64,000 nucleotides of DNA from Nitrospinaceae bacterium (GTDB taxonomy: Bacteria > Nitrospinota_A > UBA7883 > JAJDBK01): positions 1-64,000 of the forward strand of contig JAJDBK010000031.1 of assembly GCA_029261405.1 (NCBI GenBank), written 5' to 3'. Of the stretch, positions 38,471-48,057 are shown piece after piece. Under the pieces are notes generated by a model. It was not told where the DNA came from. It did not search any database and was given only the letters and a program-made list of their open reading frames with translations. A program made the position numbers and the translations under genes. Numbering within the stretch: position 1 is the first letter of the stretch; each line of letters starts with the position of its first letter.

Positions 38471-38980
38471 ATGACAAGATCTTTTCTGGTTCTGGTCACA
38501 CTGGCTTTGCTGGTCCAGTCGTGTGGTTATACCCTTGCAGGTAGAGGAAGCGCCCTGCCGGATGACATCCATACAGTGGCGATTCCCATGTTCGGGAACA
38601 GGACCGGAGAGCCGGATATCGACACTACGATTACAAACTCCGTCCGCAACAGGTTTATCCAGGATGGACGTCTCAAGGTAACTGGCGCCGGGTCGTCGGA
38701 CTCGGAGCTGACGGGTGTAATAAGCTCGTATGGACTGCGCCCATTAGCCTACGATACCAATAACAACGTAACAGAATATATGGTCACCCTGACTGCGGAT
38801 GTTACCTTCCGCTCAGTCCGGGCGGATCGTTCGCTTTTCAAACAAAAAGTCGTTACCAATGAGCGATATTCGGTCGATTCTTCCATTACCGCCACAGAGT
38901 CTCAAAGGCTTGCCGCCATCAGGTACGCCTCGGACAGGTTGGCCGAATCGATAGTATCCCTGGTCATTGAAGCGTTTTAG
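38471..38980 (+). CDS. lptE: LPS-assembly lipoprotein LptE
   Basis: A 169-residue outer-membrane lipoprotein that plugs LptD for lipopolysaccharide export. The signal peptide ends in a lipobox (LLVQSCGYTLAGRG); CGYxLxG is the LptE hallmark. Later segments HTVAIPMFGNRTGEPDIDT and LTADVTFRS fit the family. It is divergent from the split sigma operon; no other lpt gene is in the window. Confidence 0.93.
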   Translation: MTRSFLVLVTLALLVQSCGYTLAGRGSALPDDIHTVAIPMFGNRTGEPDIDTTITNSVRNRFIQDGRLKVTGAGSSDSELTGVISSYGLRPLAYDTNNNVTEYMVTLTADVTFRSVRADRSLFKQKVVTNERYSVDSSITATESQRLAAIRYASDRLAESIVSLVIEAF

Positions 38981-39046
38981 CCCGGATAAGCCATCAGAAC
39001 AGTAGAAGGCAATCTGACCGGAATTAAACCTTCCCAGGCGCGGGCG

Positions 39047-40663
39047 TTGGAGAGACTCTACCGCCGCAAAATCCCGGCAGGTGAAGTTATAAGCCAAAGC
39101 CTGCTCTCGACTCTATGTGAGTTATCCCACGATCTCGGCAGACAAGTGGGGCTTCTTATCGACCGGCGGGGCAAGGTCGAATATGTGATTGCGGGCGACC
39201 GTAAGGAAATCGTGATCCCGGCGCTAAAACGGGTGAGAGAAGGATCGGGCAGACTTCGTGGTGTGCGGCTTGTTCACACTCATCTTGACAACGAACCGCT
39301 CTCCCGGGACGACTTGAACGATCTTGTCATGTTGCGGCTCGATATGATGACGGCGGTCGGGATGGGTCTGGACGGGTCGGCCATGAACTTCTACACCGCC
39401 ACAGTAAACCCTGATCCCGGCCAGAATGAACCGTGGACGTTACACGACCCGGTCCCCATATCGTCAATGAACCTCCACATTGTCGATACGGTTACAGCCC
39501 TTGAGAAAGAGTTTTCCCGGCGTGACGCAAGAAAAATCGAAACAGGTGAGCTATCCGCCCTGCTGGTCCATATTTCCACGCTATCAAAAGAGGAGACCGG
39601 CGCAAGGATATCGGAACTAAAAGAACTTGCCAGAACGGAAGGGGTTATTGCGACGGATGTTGTCTCCTTCCGGGGTGACGGTGGTGTCAAAAGCCTTGTG
39701 GGGGAGGAGCGACTGAAACAACTGGTGATAAAGGCCATGTCGATCGGCGCCGACATGATCCTGTTCGATCAGGAGTTAAGTCCGTCCCAGTCGAAATATA
39801 TCGGTTCAGTGACCGACAAACCACTTATGGACCGAACCCAGCTTATCCTGCGCATATTCGGTCGGCGCGCTCATACAGCCGATGGTAAACTGAGGGTCGA
39901 AATGGCCCGGTTAAAATATCTTCTGCCACGGATCGGCGCAAAGGACGACGCGTTATCCCGCATCCGGGGTGGTATAGGAATGCGCGGACCGGGCGAAACA
40001 GCCATGGAAGTCTCCCGAAGAAGGATAAAAGAGAGAGTCAAGGTCATCCTCGGCAAGCTTAAAAAACTTGAGAGCGGCAGAACCCAGAGAAGAAACCTGA
40101 GAAAACGGACCGGCGTTGCGCAGGTAGCTATAATCGGATACACCAACGCGGGGAAATCGACCCTGCTAAACGCCATAACCAAAAGCTCGGCCAAAGTGGA
40201 GGACAAACTGTTCGCCACCCTCGATCCGACCTCAAGAAGGGTCAGGTTCCCGAGGGATGTCGATCTGGTGATCTCCGATACGGTCGGATTTATCCGCGCC
40301 CTGCCTGAACACCTGCTCGACGCATTCCGATCAACTTTGGAAGAGCTTAACGACGCCGATCTGCTTATACACCTTGTGGATATCTCCTCGACAGGTTTCA
40401 GGATGGAGATCGAAACCGTGGAATCAATTTTAGGACAGTTGGGGCTTTCCACTATTCCAAGGCTGATAGTTCTCAATAAAGTCGATAAAGCGGACCCCGA
40501 AACGGCGGAAAATGAATCGAACAGATACGGCGCTCCCCTTATAAGCGCCTCCGAAAGAATCGGACTGGAATCGCTGGTAATAAAGATCATCGAAGTCGGC
40601 TCCTTTGAATCGGCGCCTTATGCTGATAGCCAGGACAATCCGATCAGGCCAGAGGACTTGTAA
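39047..40663 (+). CDS. hflX: Ribosome-associated GTPase HflX
   Basis: A 538-residue GTPase that splits stalled ribosomes. The N-terminal half has the long form typical of Deltaproteobacteria (RQVGLLIDRRGKVEYVIAGD). The glycine-rich linker DDALSRIRGGIGMRGPGET precedes the G domain: G1 GYTNAGKSTLLNA, G2 FATLDPTSR, G3 DTVGFIRALP, G4 LNKVDKAD. The first canonical start is TTG 39047, but family-like sequence continues in frame upstream (EGNLTGIKPSQARA from about 39005), where only ATC, CTG or ATT could start translation. The true start may therefore lie at or after 38993. Confidence 0.94.
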   Translation: MERLYRRKIPAGEVISQSLLSTLCELSHDLGRQVGLLIDRRGKVEYVIAGDRKEIVIPALKRVREGSGRLRGVRLVHTHLDNEPLSRDDLNDLVMLRLDMMTAVGMGLDGSAMNFYTATVNPDPGQNEPWTLHDPVPISSMNLHIVDTVTALEKEFSRRDARKIETGELSALLVHISTLSKEETGARISELKELARTEGVIATDVVSFRGDGGVKSLVGEERLKQLVIKAMSIGADMILFDQELSPSQSKYIGSVTDKPLMDRTQLILRIFGRRAHTADGKLRVEMARLKYLLPRIGAKDDALSRIRGGIGMRGPGETAMEVSRRRIKERVKVILGKLKKLESGRTQRRNLRKRTGVAQVAIIGYTNAGKSTLLNAITKSSAKVEDKLFATLDPTSRRVRFPRDVDLVISDTVGFIRALPEHLLDAFRSTLEELNDADLLIHLVDISSTGFRMEIETVESILGQLGLSTIPRLIVLNKVDKADPETAENESNRYGAPLISASERIGLESLVIKIIEVGSFESAPYADSQDNPIRPEDL

Positions 40664-40697
40664 CTTATTGGCATAGAAGGTATTATGGTGACAGTCC

Positions 40698-43223
40698 GTG
40701 GAGGTATCAGTATTTTATGGTGGAAACGTAAACTTGGATAACAAACCGATCTTCAAACAGCTTGGAGTCAAGCTCGCCCTCCTCTTTTTGTTGTTGTCCG
40801 TTCTACCCGCCGGCATTGTTGTTCTCGTCCTGGGAAATAGCCTGAAAGAGGATTTCAGGCAGTCGGTTCTCGATTCACTTATGAACGCAAACAACATCAG
40901 AAGCGAGCGGGTCTTAAGCCTACTAGAAATCCTCAAAGGAACGTTGAGCGAGTTTTCGTCGCATCTGGAGAAGGATTTTAACGGGGCCGTTCTTGATCGG
41001 AACGGTTTTGTCGATGGCGCTCCAACGCAAGAATTTTACAAAAGCCAGTTTTACGAACACACTCTGGACAATATGAACATCATCATAGGGCAGAGCGAGC
41101 GATACCTGGTATTCAGTGTGATTCTGGCTAACGGTCAGGAGCTTTTTCGACTCGACAGAACCCCTACCGGAATCGTAACGCAACCTTATGAAAAGTTACA
41201 GAACAAAGCCCACCGCAACTATTTTATCCGGGGACTCGAAGCTGACAGGAACGTGGTTTACGTTCATAACATCACCCCTCAGATGGAGAATGGCAAATAT
41301 ATAGAACCAAATATCCCTACTGTAAGGGTGATCAGTAAGATCTTCCTTGAAAGTGGGAAACTTTTCGGACTGGTTATTCTCAATGTCAACGCCGACTTCG
41401 TACTCGGTTCCCTGAAAAAAGAGAGACGCAAGGGTTTTCTTGTCATCAACGAAAAAGGGGATTATCTGCATCACTGGAACAGTGAGATACCCTTCAACAA
41501 GGAACATAATCTCCTGCGCGAAGAGCCGGAACTGAAGATCAACCTGCTAAAGCAGGACGCCAGATTCCATTACGACAAGGAGCTTAAGGAGTTTCGCATA
41601 TGGAAAAAAGTGTTCTACGACCAAAACAGGCGTGACCGTTACTGGGTCTTCATGGAACGCCGGTATGAATCGGGCATAATATCGGAATGGCTCGGCACCG
41701 CCCAGGTGGGAATCGCATGGGTACTGGTGGTCCTGGCTATCGGTCTTACGATTTTTATAGTGTTGACACGCCGGTTGCTCAGTCCATTGAACGACCTGAC
41801 CGCAAGTATCATGAAGATCGGAAAGGGCGACCTCGCCGTCCGTGTCAAGGTTGAGACGGAGAGCGAAATCGGCGAGGTGGCCCAGGCGTTTAACACCATG
41901 GCGGACCTGATAGAAAAGAGTGATGTCGAATTGCGTGAATCGATAAAAGAGACCAAACGCTTCGCTACCGAAGCGAAGATGTCCGCTGAGGAGTTGCGTA
42001 ACACACTGATGGTATCCGAAAACCTGCGCGAAGACGCCGAGGCGGCAAAAGAGCTTGCCGAGATGATGGCGAAAGAGGCTACTGTAGCCAACAGGGCCAA
42101 GTCTATTTTCCTCTCCTCCATGAGCCACGAACTGAGAACTCCCTTAAACTCGATCCTGGGGTTCTCGCAACTTATTTCTACCGACACCACCAACCCCCTT
42201 TCGGAAACCCAACAAAAAAGCATGTCCCGGGTTTTGCATTCGGGTGAACACCTGCTCAAACTGATCGACGACGTTCTTGATCTCTCAAAGATCGAAACCG
42301 GCAAAATTACGATATCCATTGAGGACGTTCATGTCGCCTCCGTGGTAAGGGACTCCATCTCGGCGGTGATGGCCCGGGCCGACAAGAACAGGATTACCAT
42401 AGATAGCTCCGGTGTCGATCCAGATGTCTTTATCAGGGCGGATATCACACGGTTCAGACAGGTGATGATAAACCTGATGTCCAACGCCACCAAATACAAC
42501 CGAGTCGGCGGTTCGGTTTTTATCACCACGCAGATCCTCGACCAGGGCATGTTGCGAATTAGCGTCAAGGATACCGGCCAGGGGATAGCTGCGGAAAATA
42601 TGGAGTCGCTCTTCAAGCCGTTCAACCGACTCGGTATGGAAGGATCCAATATCGAAGGAACAGGTATCGGTCTTACGATAACCAAAAGAATTATCGAAAA
42701 CATGAACGGACGGATAAATGTAGATTCAGAGCCGGGGAAAGGTACGGAATTCTCTATCGACTTCCATATCGGGGACAACCCTGTGCTGTTGTTGGATGAT
42801 GATCCGGAATTTCCGGAAGCGGGTGTCGGCAAAAAAATTACCGGCATGAAGACCATATTATATGTAGAGGATAATCCTTCCAATCTGGCGCTGGTGGAGA
42901 ATATCCTCGAACGCAGGGACAACATCACCCTGCTTACATCCGTAACAGGCAGGAACGGTGTGGAACTTGCCGTCAACAGCCTGCCCGACATTATTCTCAT
43001 GGATATAGACCTACCGGACATCGACGGCTACGAAGCGCTTGAGATGTTAAGGTCATATGAAAAAACCTCCAACATTCCGGTGGTGGCCATCAGCGCCAAC
43101 GCCATGCCGTCAGACATCAAGAAAGGTGAGCGGGCCGGTTTTGCCCACTACCTTACAAAACCGATAAATATAAACAGGTTCCTCGATATTATCGATGCCA
43201 GTCTGTCAGGTAATGGTCAGTAG
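40698..43223 (+). CDS. Membrane hybrid histidine kinase with HAMP and receiver
   Basis: An 841-residue sensor kinase. TM1 is at about 24-45, an extracytoplasmic sensor of about 290 residues (Cache-like) follows, TM2 at about 338-358, then HAMP (about 360-412), a coiled coil, HisKA with SSMSHELRTPLNSILGFSQLI, HATPase with SNIEGTGIGLTITKR, and a receiver with LMDIDLPDIDGYEAL. The C-terminal 370 residues are a close paralogue of those in the next gene. GTG 40698 is the longest start; TTG 40734, with GGTGGA nine bases before it, is equally possible. Opens a three-gene signalling run to 48037. Confidence 0.9.
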   Translation: MEVSVFYGGNVNLDNKPIFKQLGVKLALLFLLLSVLPAGIVVLVLGNSLKEDFRQSVLDSLMNANNIRSERVLSLLEILKGTLSEFSSHLEKDFNGAVLDRNGFVDGAPTQEFYKSQFYEHTLDNMNIIIGQSERYLVFSVILANGQELFRLDRTPTGIVTQPYEKLQNKAHRNYFIRGLEADRNVVYVHNITPQMENGKYIEPNIPTVRVISKIFLESGKLFGLVILNVNADFVLGSLKKERRKGFLVINEKGDYLHHWNSEIPFNKEHNLLREEPELKINLLKQDARFHYDKELKEFRIWKKVFYDQNRRDRYWVFMERRYESGIISEWLGTAQVGIAWVLVVLAIGLTIFIVLTRRLLSPLNDLTASIMKIGKGDLAVRVKVETESEIGEVAQAFNTMADLIEKSDVELRESIKETKRFATEAKMSAEELRNTLMVSENLREDAEAAKELAEMMAKEATVANRAKSIFLSSMSHELRTPLNSILGFSQLISTDTTNPLSETQQKSMSRVLHSGEHLLKLIDDVLDLSKIETGKITISIEDVHVASVVRDSISAVMARADKNRITIDSSGVDPDVFIRADITRFRQVMINLMSNATKYNRVGGSVFITTQILDQGMLRISVKDTGQGIAAENMESLFKPFNRLGMEGSNIEGTGIGLTITKRIIENMNGRINVDSEPGKGTEFSIDFHIGDNPVLLLDDDPEFPEAGVGKKITGMKTILYVEDNPSNLALVENILERRDNITLLTSVTGRNGVELAVNSLPDIILMDIDLPDIDGYEALEMLRSYEKTSNIPVVAISANAMPSDIKKGERAGFAHYLTKPININRFLDIIDASLSGNGQ

Positions 43224-43319
43224 TGGCAAACGGCGCATGACGATTATTAATGTGGGAGTTCTATTTTCATCAGCCGGGAGCGTGTCTGTAATCCAGGCTC
43301 CTTTAGTGAGCGGATACAC

Positions 43320-46300
43320 GTGGAGGACGAATTGAGGGATATCGACAGGAGATACCACGAACTGTTCGACAACGCTACCGACCTTATCATTACCATCGAC
43401 CTTGATGGAACTATTCTGTCAGCGAATCCGGCCATCACTCGAATGTCGGGATACACGAGTGAAGAGGTCATCGGCAAGAACGTTTCAATAATGCTCTCGG
43501 ATGAAAATCTACAGTTGGTGAAATCGATGATCGCCGCGAAGTTGAATGGAACGGAAAGGACATTCTACGAGGCGGAGATGATTGCGAGAGAAGGCAGGAT
43601 TATCCCCATCGAAATAAGCAGTGTTCTGCTCTACAAGGATGGTGAACCTTACGGAACCCAGGCCATCGTCCGGGATATCTCCACTCGAAAGCTTCACGAA
43701 AAGATTGTCCGTGAACATAGTGAAATGTTGCAACAGACCCTCGACGCCGCCAGTAGCGGCTCCTGGGACTGGAACCTCAAGTCCGGGGCGGTGACCTTCT
43801 CCGACAAGTGGATCCAGGGTCTCGGTTATACCAGAAAAGAGGTAAAACCACATATAAGTTTCAGGGAATCGATCACACACCCGGATGATATGCCGCGCGC
43901 CATGAGTTCTCTCTCCGACCATTTTGAAGAGAGAACGGAATATTACGATTGCGAAAACAGACTTCGCACAAAAGATGGGAAGTATCGCTGGAGCCATGTT
44001 CGGGGCAGAGTGATCGAGAGGGATGAAGAGGGGAACCCTGTAAGAATGGTCGGAGCCGACACCGACATTACCGACCAGATGGAGATGATCAAGGAGTTGC
44101 GGGAATCGAACCAACGCTTCGAGAACCTCTTCGACAACGCCAACGACGGAATTTTTATAATCGACTGCGATACCAAGCTGATTCTGGACGCCAACGAAAT
44201 GGCCTGCAAAAGTCTCGGCTATACGAAAAGTGAGCTCAAGGGAAAGCCGGTTCTGGACATCTACTTCGCCGAAGACTCCGGGCAAAATATCGGATTCATG
44301 GATATGGTGGTTAATAATGGAAGCGGCGTGTTCGAATCGGAACATCGTAAAAAGGACGGATCCAGGCTTCCTGTGGAGATTAGTTGTCGTGTCATCCAGA
44401 TTGGCGAGCGAAAAGTGTTCCAGAGCTTTGCCAGGATCATCACCGAACGGAAGGAATCGGAACAAAGATTACGAGACAGCGAAAAACAGTACCGTAACCT
44501 GGTGGAGACTTCCCAGGATCTGATATGGGAGGTCGACTCAGAGGGATGTTTCACCTACCTCAACCCGGCTTGGGAAAAGAGCCACGGGTATAAGATCGAA
44601 GAGATGATAGGTCGACCTTTCTCCGACTTCGTGACAGAAGAACAGCTAAAAAAAGACCTCGAAGTGTTTGACGATATCCTCGAAGGTAAGGACAGCTTCG
44701 GGTACGAAACGACCCATGTCTCTAAATCTGGAGAACCTATCAATCTGGTTTTTAACGCTATCATTCATAGAGACTCGGCGGGAAACGCAACGGGAACCCT
44801 CGGCACGGCCCATGACATCACCAGGAAAAAAAAGCTGGAGACAGAAGCTGAGAAACGTAACGCCTACATCCGTCTGCTCTACGACATCGCGTTAAAATCG
44901 AATGAAGCCAAGACTCCGGAAGAGATAATGAAGTTTTGTGTGGACAAGGTATGCGAATTTATCAAATGGCCTGTGGGACACGTCTATTGCATTCCAGAAA
45001 AACTGGCGAAAACTTTGACCTCATCCACAATCTGGCATCTGGAAGACAAGGAGAGGTTCAAGGAATTTCACGACATTACCATGAAGACAAGCTTTGAAAA
45101 ATATATCGGACTACCCGGACGGGTTCTTGTAGCCAAAAAAGCCGTATGGATACGCGATGTAAATAAAGACGATAATTTCCCCAGGGCGAAGCTTGCCGAC
45201 AATATTGGTGTAGAGAGCGGGTTTGCATTCCCGGTACTGGTCGGTGAAACCGTGGAGGCGGTGCTGGAGTTTTTCTCTCCCGAAACTCAGGAGCCTGACG
45301 AAGAGTTGCTCGATGTTATGCAGCAGGTCGGCATTCAGATAGGCAGGGTTATTGAGAGGGACCGGGCCGAGAAAGCGCGTCTTGAGTACCAGGATTCTCT
45401 CGAGTTGAGAGTAGTAGAAGGGGCGGCGGAAGTCCAGAAACTGTTCAACGCTATCGAGCAGTACGATGAGATGGTGGTTATCGCCAACAGAAACGGGGTA
45501 ATCGAATACGCCAACCCCGCCACAGAGAAGATTACAGGTTATACCCGAAAGGAGTTGACCGGCAAAACACCAGCCATATTAAACGCGGGGGTCCACGGCG
45601 ATGAGTTCTTCAAAAACATGTGGGATACGGTGTTGAGGGGAAATATATGGCAGGGTAACATCACCAACAAGAAGAAATCGGGCGAATTATACGAAGAGGA
45701 GATGACCATATCCCCTGTGAAGGGGGATGAGGGAAAAATCACGCACTTTGTGGCCATCAAGAGAGATATCACACAGAGAAGACAAAACGAGGTGGCGTTG
45801 AATCTGGCGAAAGAAGAGGCTGAACGGGCCAACACCGCCAAGTCGGTTTTTCTCTCCAGCATGAGCCACGAACTTCGGACACCTTTAAATTCGATCCTCG
45901 GATTCTCTCAACTGCTCGCAACCGACACCAGAAACCCGCTTACCGACCTCCAGCAGGGGAGCCTCAAACGAATTCTCGGTTCGGGCAAACACTTACTCGA
46001 CCTCATCGACGAGGTTCTTGATCTCTCGAAAATCGAAGCCGGGAAACTGGCGGTGATGACGGAAAACGTAGAGGCGTTACCCATTGTCCGGGATGTCATA
46101 GCCGGGCTTGAGCCGATCGCCGAAAGGCGCGGAATCAAAATCAGCAATAACGCCAACGAGAGAGGCGTTTATATAAAGGTTGATATGATGCGCTTCAGGC
46201 AGGTCATTCTCAACCTGCTGTCAAATGCGGTAAAGTACAACGTGGACAACGGCGATGTCACTGTCCGCCTGGAAAAACTCGCTACCAACGAACTGCGAAT

Positions 46301-46952
46301 ATCTGTGACGGATAGCGGAACAGGAATTCCTGATGAGAAGATGGATTTCCTGTTTGAACCGTTCGCCAGACTTGGAGCGGAAACATCGAGTATCGAAGGA
46401 ACCGGTATAGGTCTTACGATAACGAAAAAGCTGGTGGAAGCCATGAGTGGGAAAATCGGCGTCGAATCGGAAGCCGGAAAAGGCTCCATGTTCTATGTCG
46501 ATTTCCCGTTAGGGGAAAAACCCGAAATAAAAACCGGTACAACTGGTCCGGTAGCAGGGTATCACCACCAGCCAGGCTCCGGCAAAATCAGAACCGTGCT
46601 ATATATTGAGGACAACCTCTCAAACCTTTCACTGATGGAGAGCATTCTCGAGAGGAGGCCGAACATAACCATGATTTCCGCCCTGAACGCCAGAGTCGGC
46701 ATTGAACTGGCCCTCGATAAAAAACCCGACCTGATTCTGCTCGACATCAATTTGCCAGATATGGACGGATACCAGGTATTGCAGGAATTACGCTCTCACA
46801 GCGAGACTGAGAACACGCAAATAATCGCCTTGAGCGCCAACGCCATGCCGGATGAAGACACCAGGGGTGAGTCGGTCGGGTTTTCCCACTACATAACCAA
46901 ACCTGTCAACATAGGCGGGTTTCTAAAAATAATTGATAACACCCTGACGTAA
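43320..46952 (+). CDS. Multi-PAS/GAF hybrid histidine kinase with receiver
   Basis: A 1210-residue cytoplasmic sensor without membrane segments. Domains in order: PAS (about 8-125), PAS (about 135-260, with SGSWDWNLKSGAVTFSD), PAS (265-385), PAS (390-510), GAF (about 520-690), PAS (about 715-835), HisKA (SSMSHELRTPLNSILGFSQLL), HATPase (SSIEGTGIGLTITKKL) and receiver (LLDINLPDMDGYQVL). The kinase-receiver module closely matches the preceding gene. The start is a GTG; nothing better lies upstream in frame. The HD-GYP regulator follows after 23 bp. Confidence 0.9.
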   Translation: MEDELRDIDRRYHELFDNATDLIITIDLDGTILSANPAITRMSGYTSEEVIGKNVSIMLSDENLQLVKSMIAAKLNGTERTFYEAEMIAREGRIIPIEISSVLLYKDGEPYGTQAIVRDISTRKLHEKIVREHSEMLQQTLDAASSGSWDWNLKSGAVTFSDKWIQGLGYTRKEVKPHISFRESITHPDDMPRAMSSLSDHFEERTEYYDCENRLRTKDGKYRWSHVRGRVIERDEEGNPVRMVGADTDITDQMEMIKELRESNQRFENLFDNANDGIFIIDCDTKLILDANEMACKSLGYTKSELKGKPVLDIYFAEDSGQNIGFMDMVVNNGSGVFESEHRKKDGSRLPVEISCRVIQIGERKVFQSFARIITERKESEQRLRDSEKQYRNLVETSQDLIWEVDSEGCFTYLNPAWEKSHGYKIEEMIGRPFSDFVTEEQLKKDLEVFDDILEGKDSFGYETTHVSKSGEPINLVFNAIIHRDSAGNATGTLGTAHDITRKKKLETEAEKRNAYIRLLYDIALKSNEAKTPEEIMKFCVDKVCEFIKWPVGHVYCIPEKLAKTLTSSTIWHLEDKERFKEFHDITMKTSFEKYIGLPGRVLVAKKAVWIRDVNKDDNFPRAKLADNIGVESGFAFPVLVGETVEAVLEFFSPETQEPDEELLDVMQQVGIQIGRVIERDRAEKARLEYQDSLELRVVEGAAEVQKLFNAIEQYDEMVVIANRNGVIEYANPATEKITGYTRKELTGKTPAILNAGVHGDEFFKNMWDTVLRGNIWQGNITNKKKSGELYEEEMTISPVKGDEGKITHFVAIKRDITQRRQNEVALNLAKEEAERANTAKSVFLSSMSHELRTPLNSILGFSQLLATDTRNPLTDLQQGSLKRILGSGKHLLDLIDEVLDLSKIEAGKLAVMTENVEALPIVRDVIAGLEPIAERRGIKISNNANERGVYIKVDMMRFRQVILNLLSNAVKYNVDNGDVTVRLEKLATNELRISVTDSGTGIPDEKMDFLFEPFARLGAETSSIEGTGIGLTITKKLVEAMSGKIGVESEAGKGSMFYVDFPLGEKPEIKTGTTGPVAGYHHQPGSGKIRTVLYIEDNLSNLSLMESILERRPNITMISALNARVGIELALDKKPDLILLDINLPDMDGYQVLQELRSHSETENTQIIALSANAMPDEDTRGESVGFSHYITKPVNIGGFLKIIDNTLT

Positions 46953-46975
46953 AAATATAGGCGTACGGAGGCTGG

Positions 46976-48037
46976 ATGGTTTTAGAAGCGGATATTCTGA
47001 ACGCAAGAATTATGGTTGTGGACGATATACAGTCGAATATCGACCTGATTGAAAGCACTTTGAGTTCAGTTGGCTATACATCCCTGCTTAGCCTGACCGA
47101 CCCGCGCAAGGTAAGCATTCTTTTCGAGGGATACAATCCAGACCTTGTGTTGCTCGATTTAAACATGCCATACATGGATGGTTTTGAGGTTATCGAAAAC
47201 ATCAAGAGAATAGACGGAGACACCCCACCTATAATTGTAATTACGGCGCAACAGGATAAGGAAACCCGACTGAGAGCCTTGTCATCCGGAGCGCGGGATT
47301 TCCTCACAAAACCGTTCGACAGATCCGAGATATTAAGCAGAATACGAAATATGCTTGAAGTGCGGCTGTTGCACAACGAAATAAAAAACCAGAATATTAT
47401 TCTGGAACGAAAAGTACAGGAGCGGACCCAGGAGCTACACGAAACCAGGCTCGAAATAATACGTCGGCTCGGTCAGGCGTCTGAATACAGGGACAACGAA
47501 ACCGGCCTTCACATCGTGAGAATGAGCAAGGTTAGTCTGGCTTTGGGCAATGCGGCCGGAATGTCGGACGAAAACGCCAACATGTTGTTGCAGGCGAGCC
47601 CCATGCACGATGTCGGCAAAATAGGTATCCCGGACAGCATTTTATTAAAACCTGGCAAACTCGACGCCGCAGAATGGGAAAAGATGAAAACCCATGCGGA
47701 GATAGGCGCAAACCTTCTCGACGGTCATTCCTCCCCCCTGTTGTCAAGCGCCAGGGAGATAGCCTGGACTCACCACGAAAAATGGGACGGGTCAGGATAC
47801 CCCAGGGGGCTTGTGGGGGAAGAAATTCCCATCTTTGGCAGGATCTGCGCTATAGCTGACGTTTTCGACGCTTTGACATCGGTTCGTCCCTACAAAAAAG
47901 CGTGGACGGTGGAAGAGTCTGTGGCAGAGATAAAAAGGCTCAGTGGAACCCATTTCGATCCACACCTGACCGACATCTTTCTCGGCTTGACTGATGAGAT
48001 CGCCCGGATCGGAGAGCAGTACAAAGATCCATCCTGA
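46976..48037 (+). CDS. HD-GYP response regulator (cyclic-di-GMP phosphodiesterase)
   Basis: A 353-residue regulator. An N-terminal receiver (about 10-128, phospho-Asp in LVLLDLNMPYMDG) is joined by a coiled coil (about 130-165) to an HD-GYP domain with MHDVGKIGIPD and THHEKWDGSGYPRGL, all canonical residues present. It should hydrolyse cyclic-di-GMP when phosphorylated. A GGAGG lies just before its ATG. The two upstream hybrid kinases are its likely phosphodonors, which makes a complete signalling unit. Confidence 0.94.
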   Translation: MVLEADILNARIMVVDDIQSNIDLIESTLSSVGYTSLLSLTDPRKVSILFEGYNPDLVLLDLNMPYMDGFEVIENIKRIDGDTPPIIVITAQQDKETRLRALSSGARDFLTKPFDRSEILSRIRNMLEVRLLHNEIKNQNIILERKVQERTQELHETRLEIIRRLGQASEYRDNETGLHIVRMSKVSLALGNAAGMSDENANMLLQASPMHDVGKIGIPDSILLKPGKLDAAEWEKMKTHAEIGANLLDGHSSPLLSSAREIAWTHHEKWDGSGYPRGLVGEEIPIFGRICAIADVFDALTSVRPYKKAWTVEESVAEIKRLSGTHFDPHLTDIFLGLTDEIARIGEQYKDPS

Positions 48038-48057
48038 GGAAGTTATCCAGGCTATAC

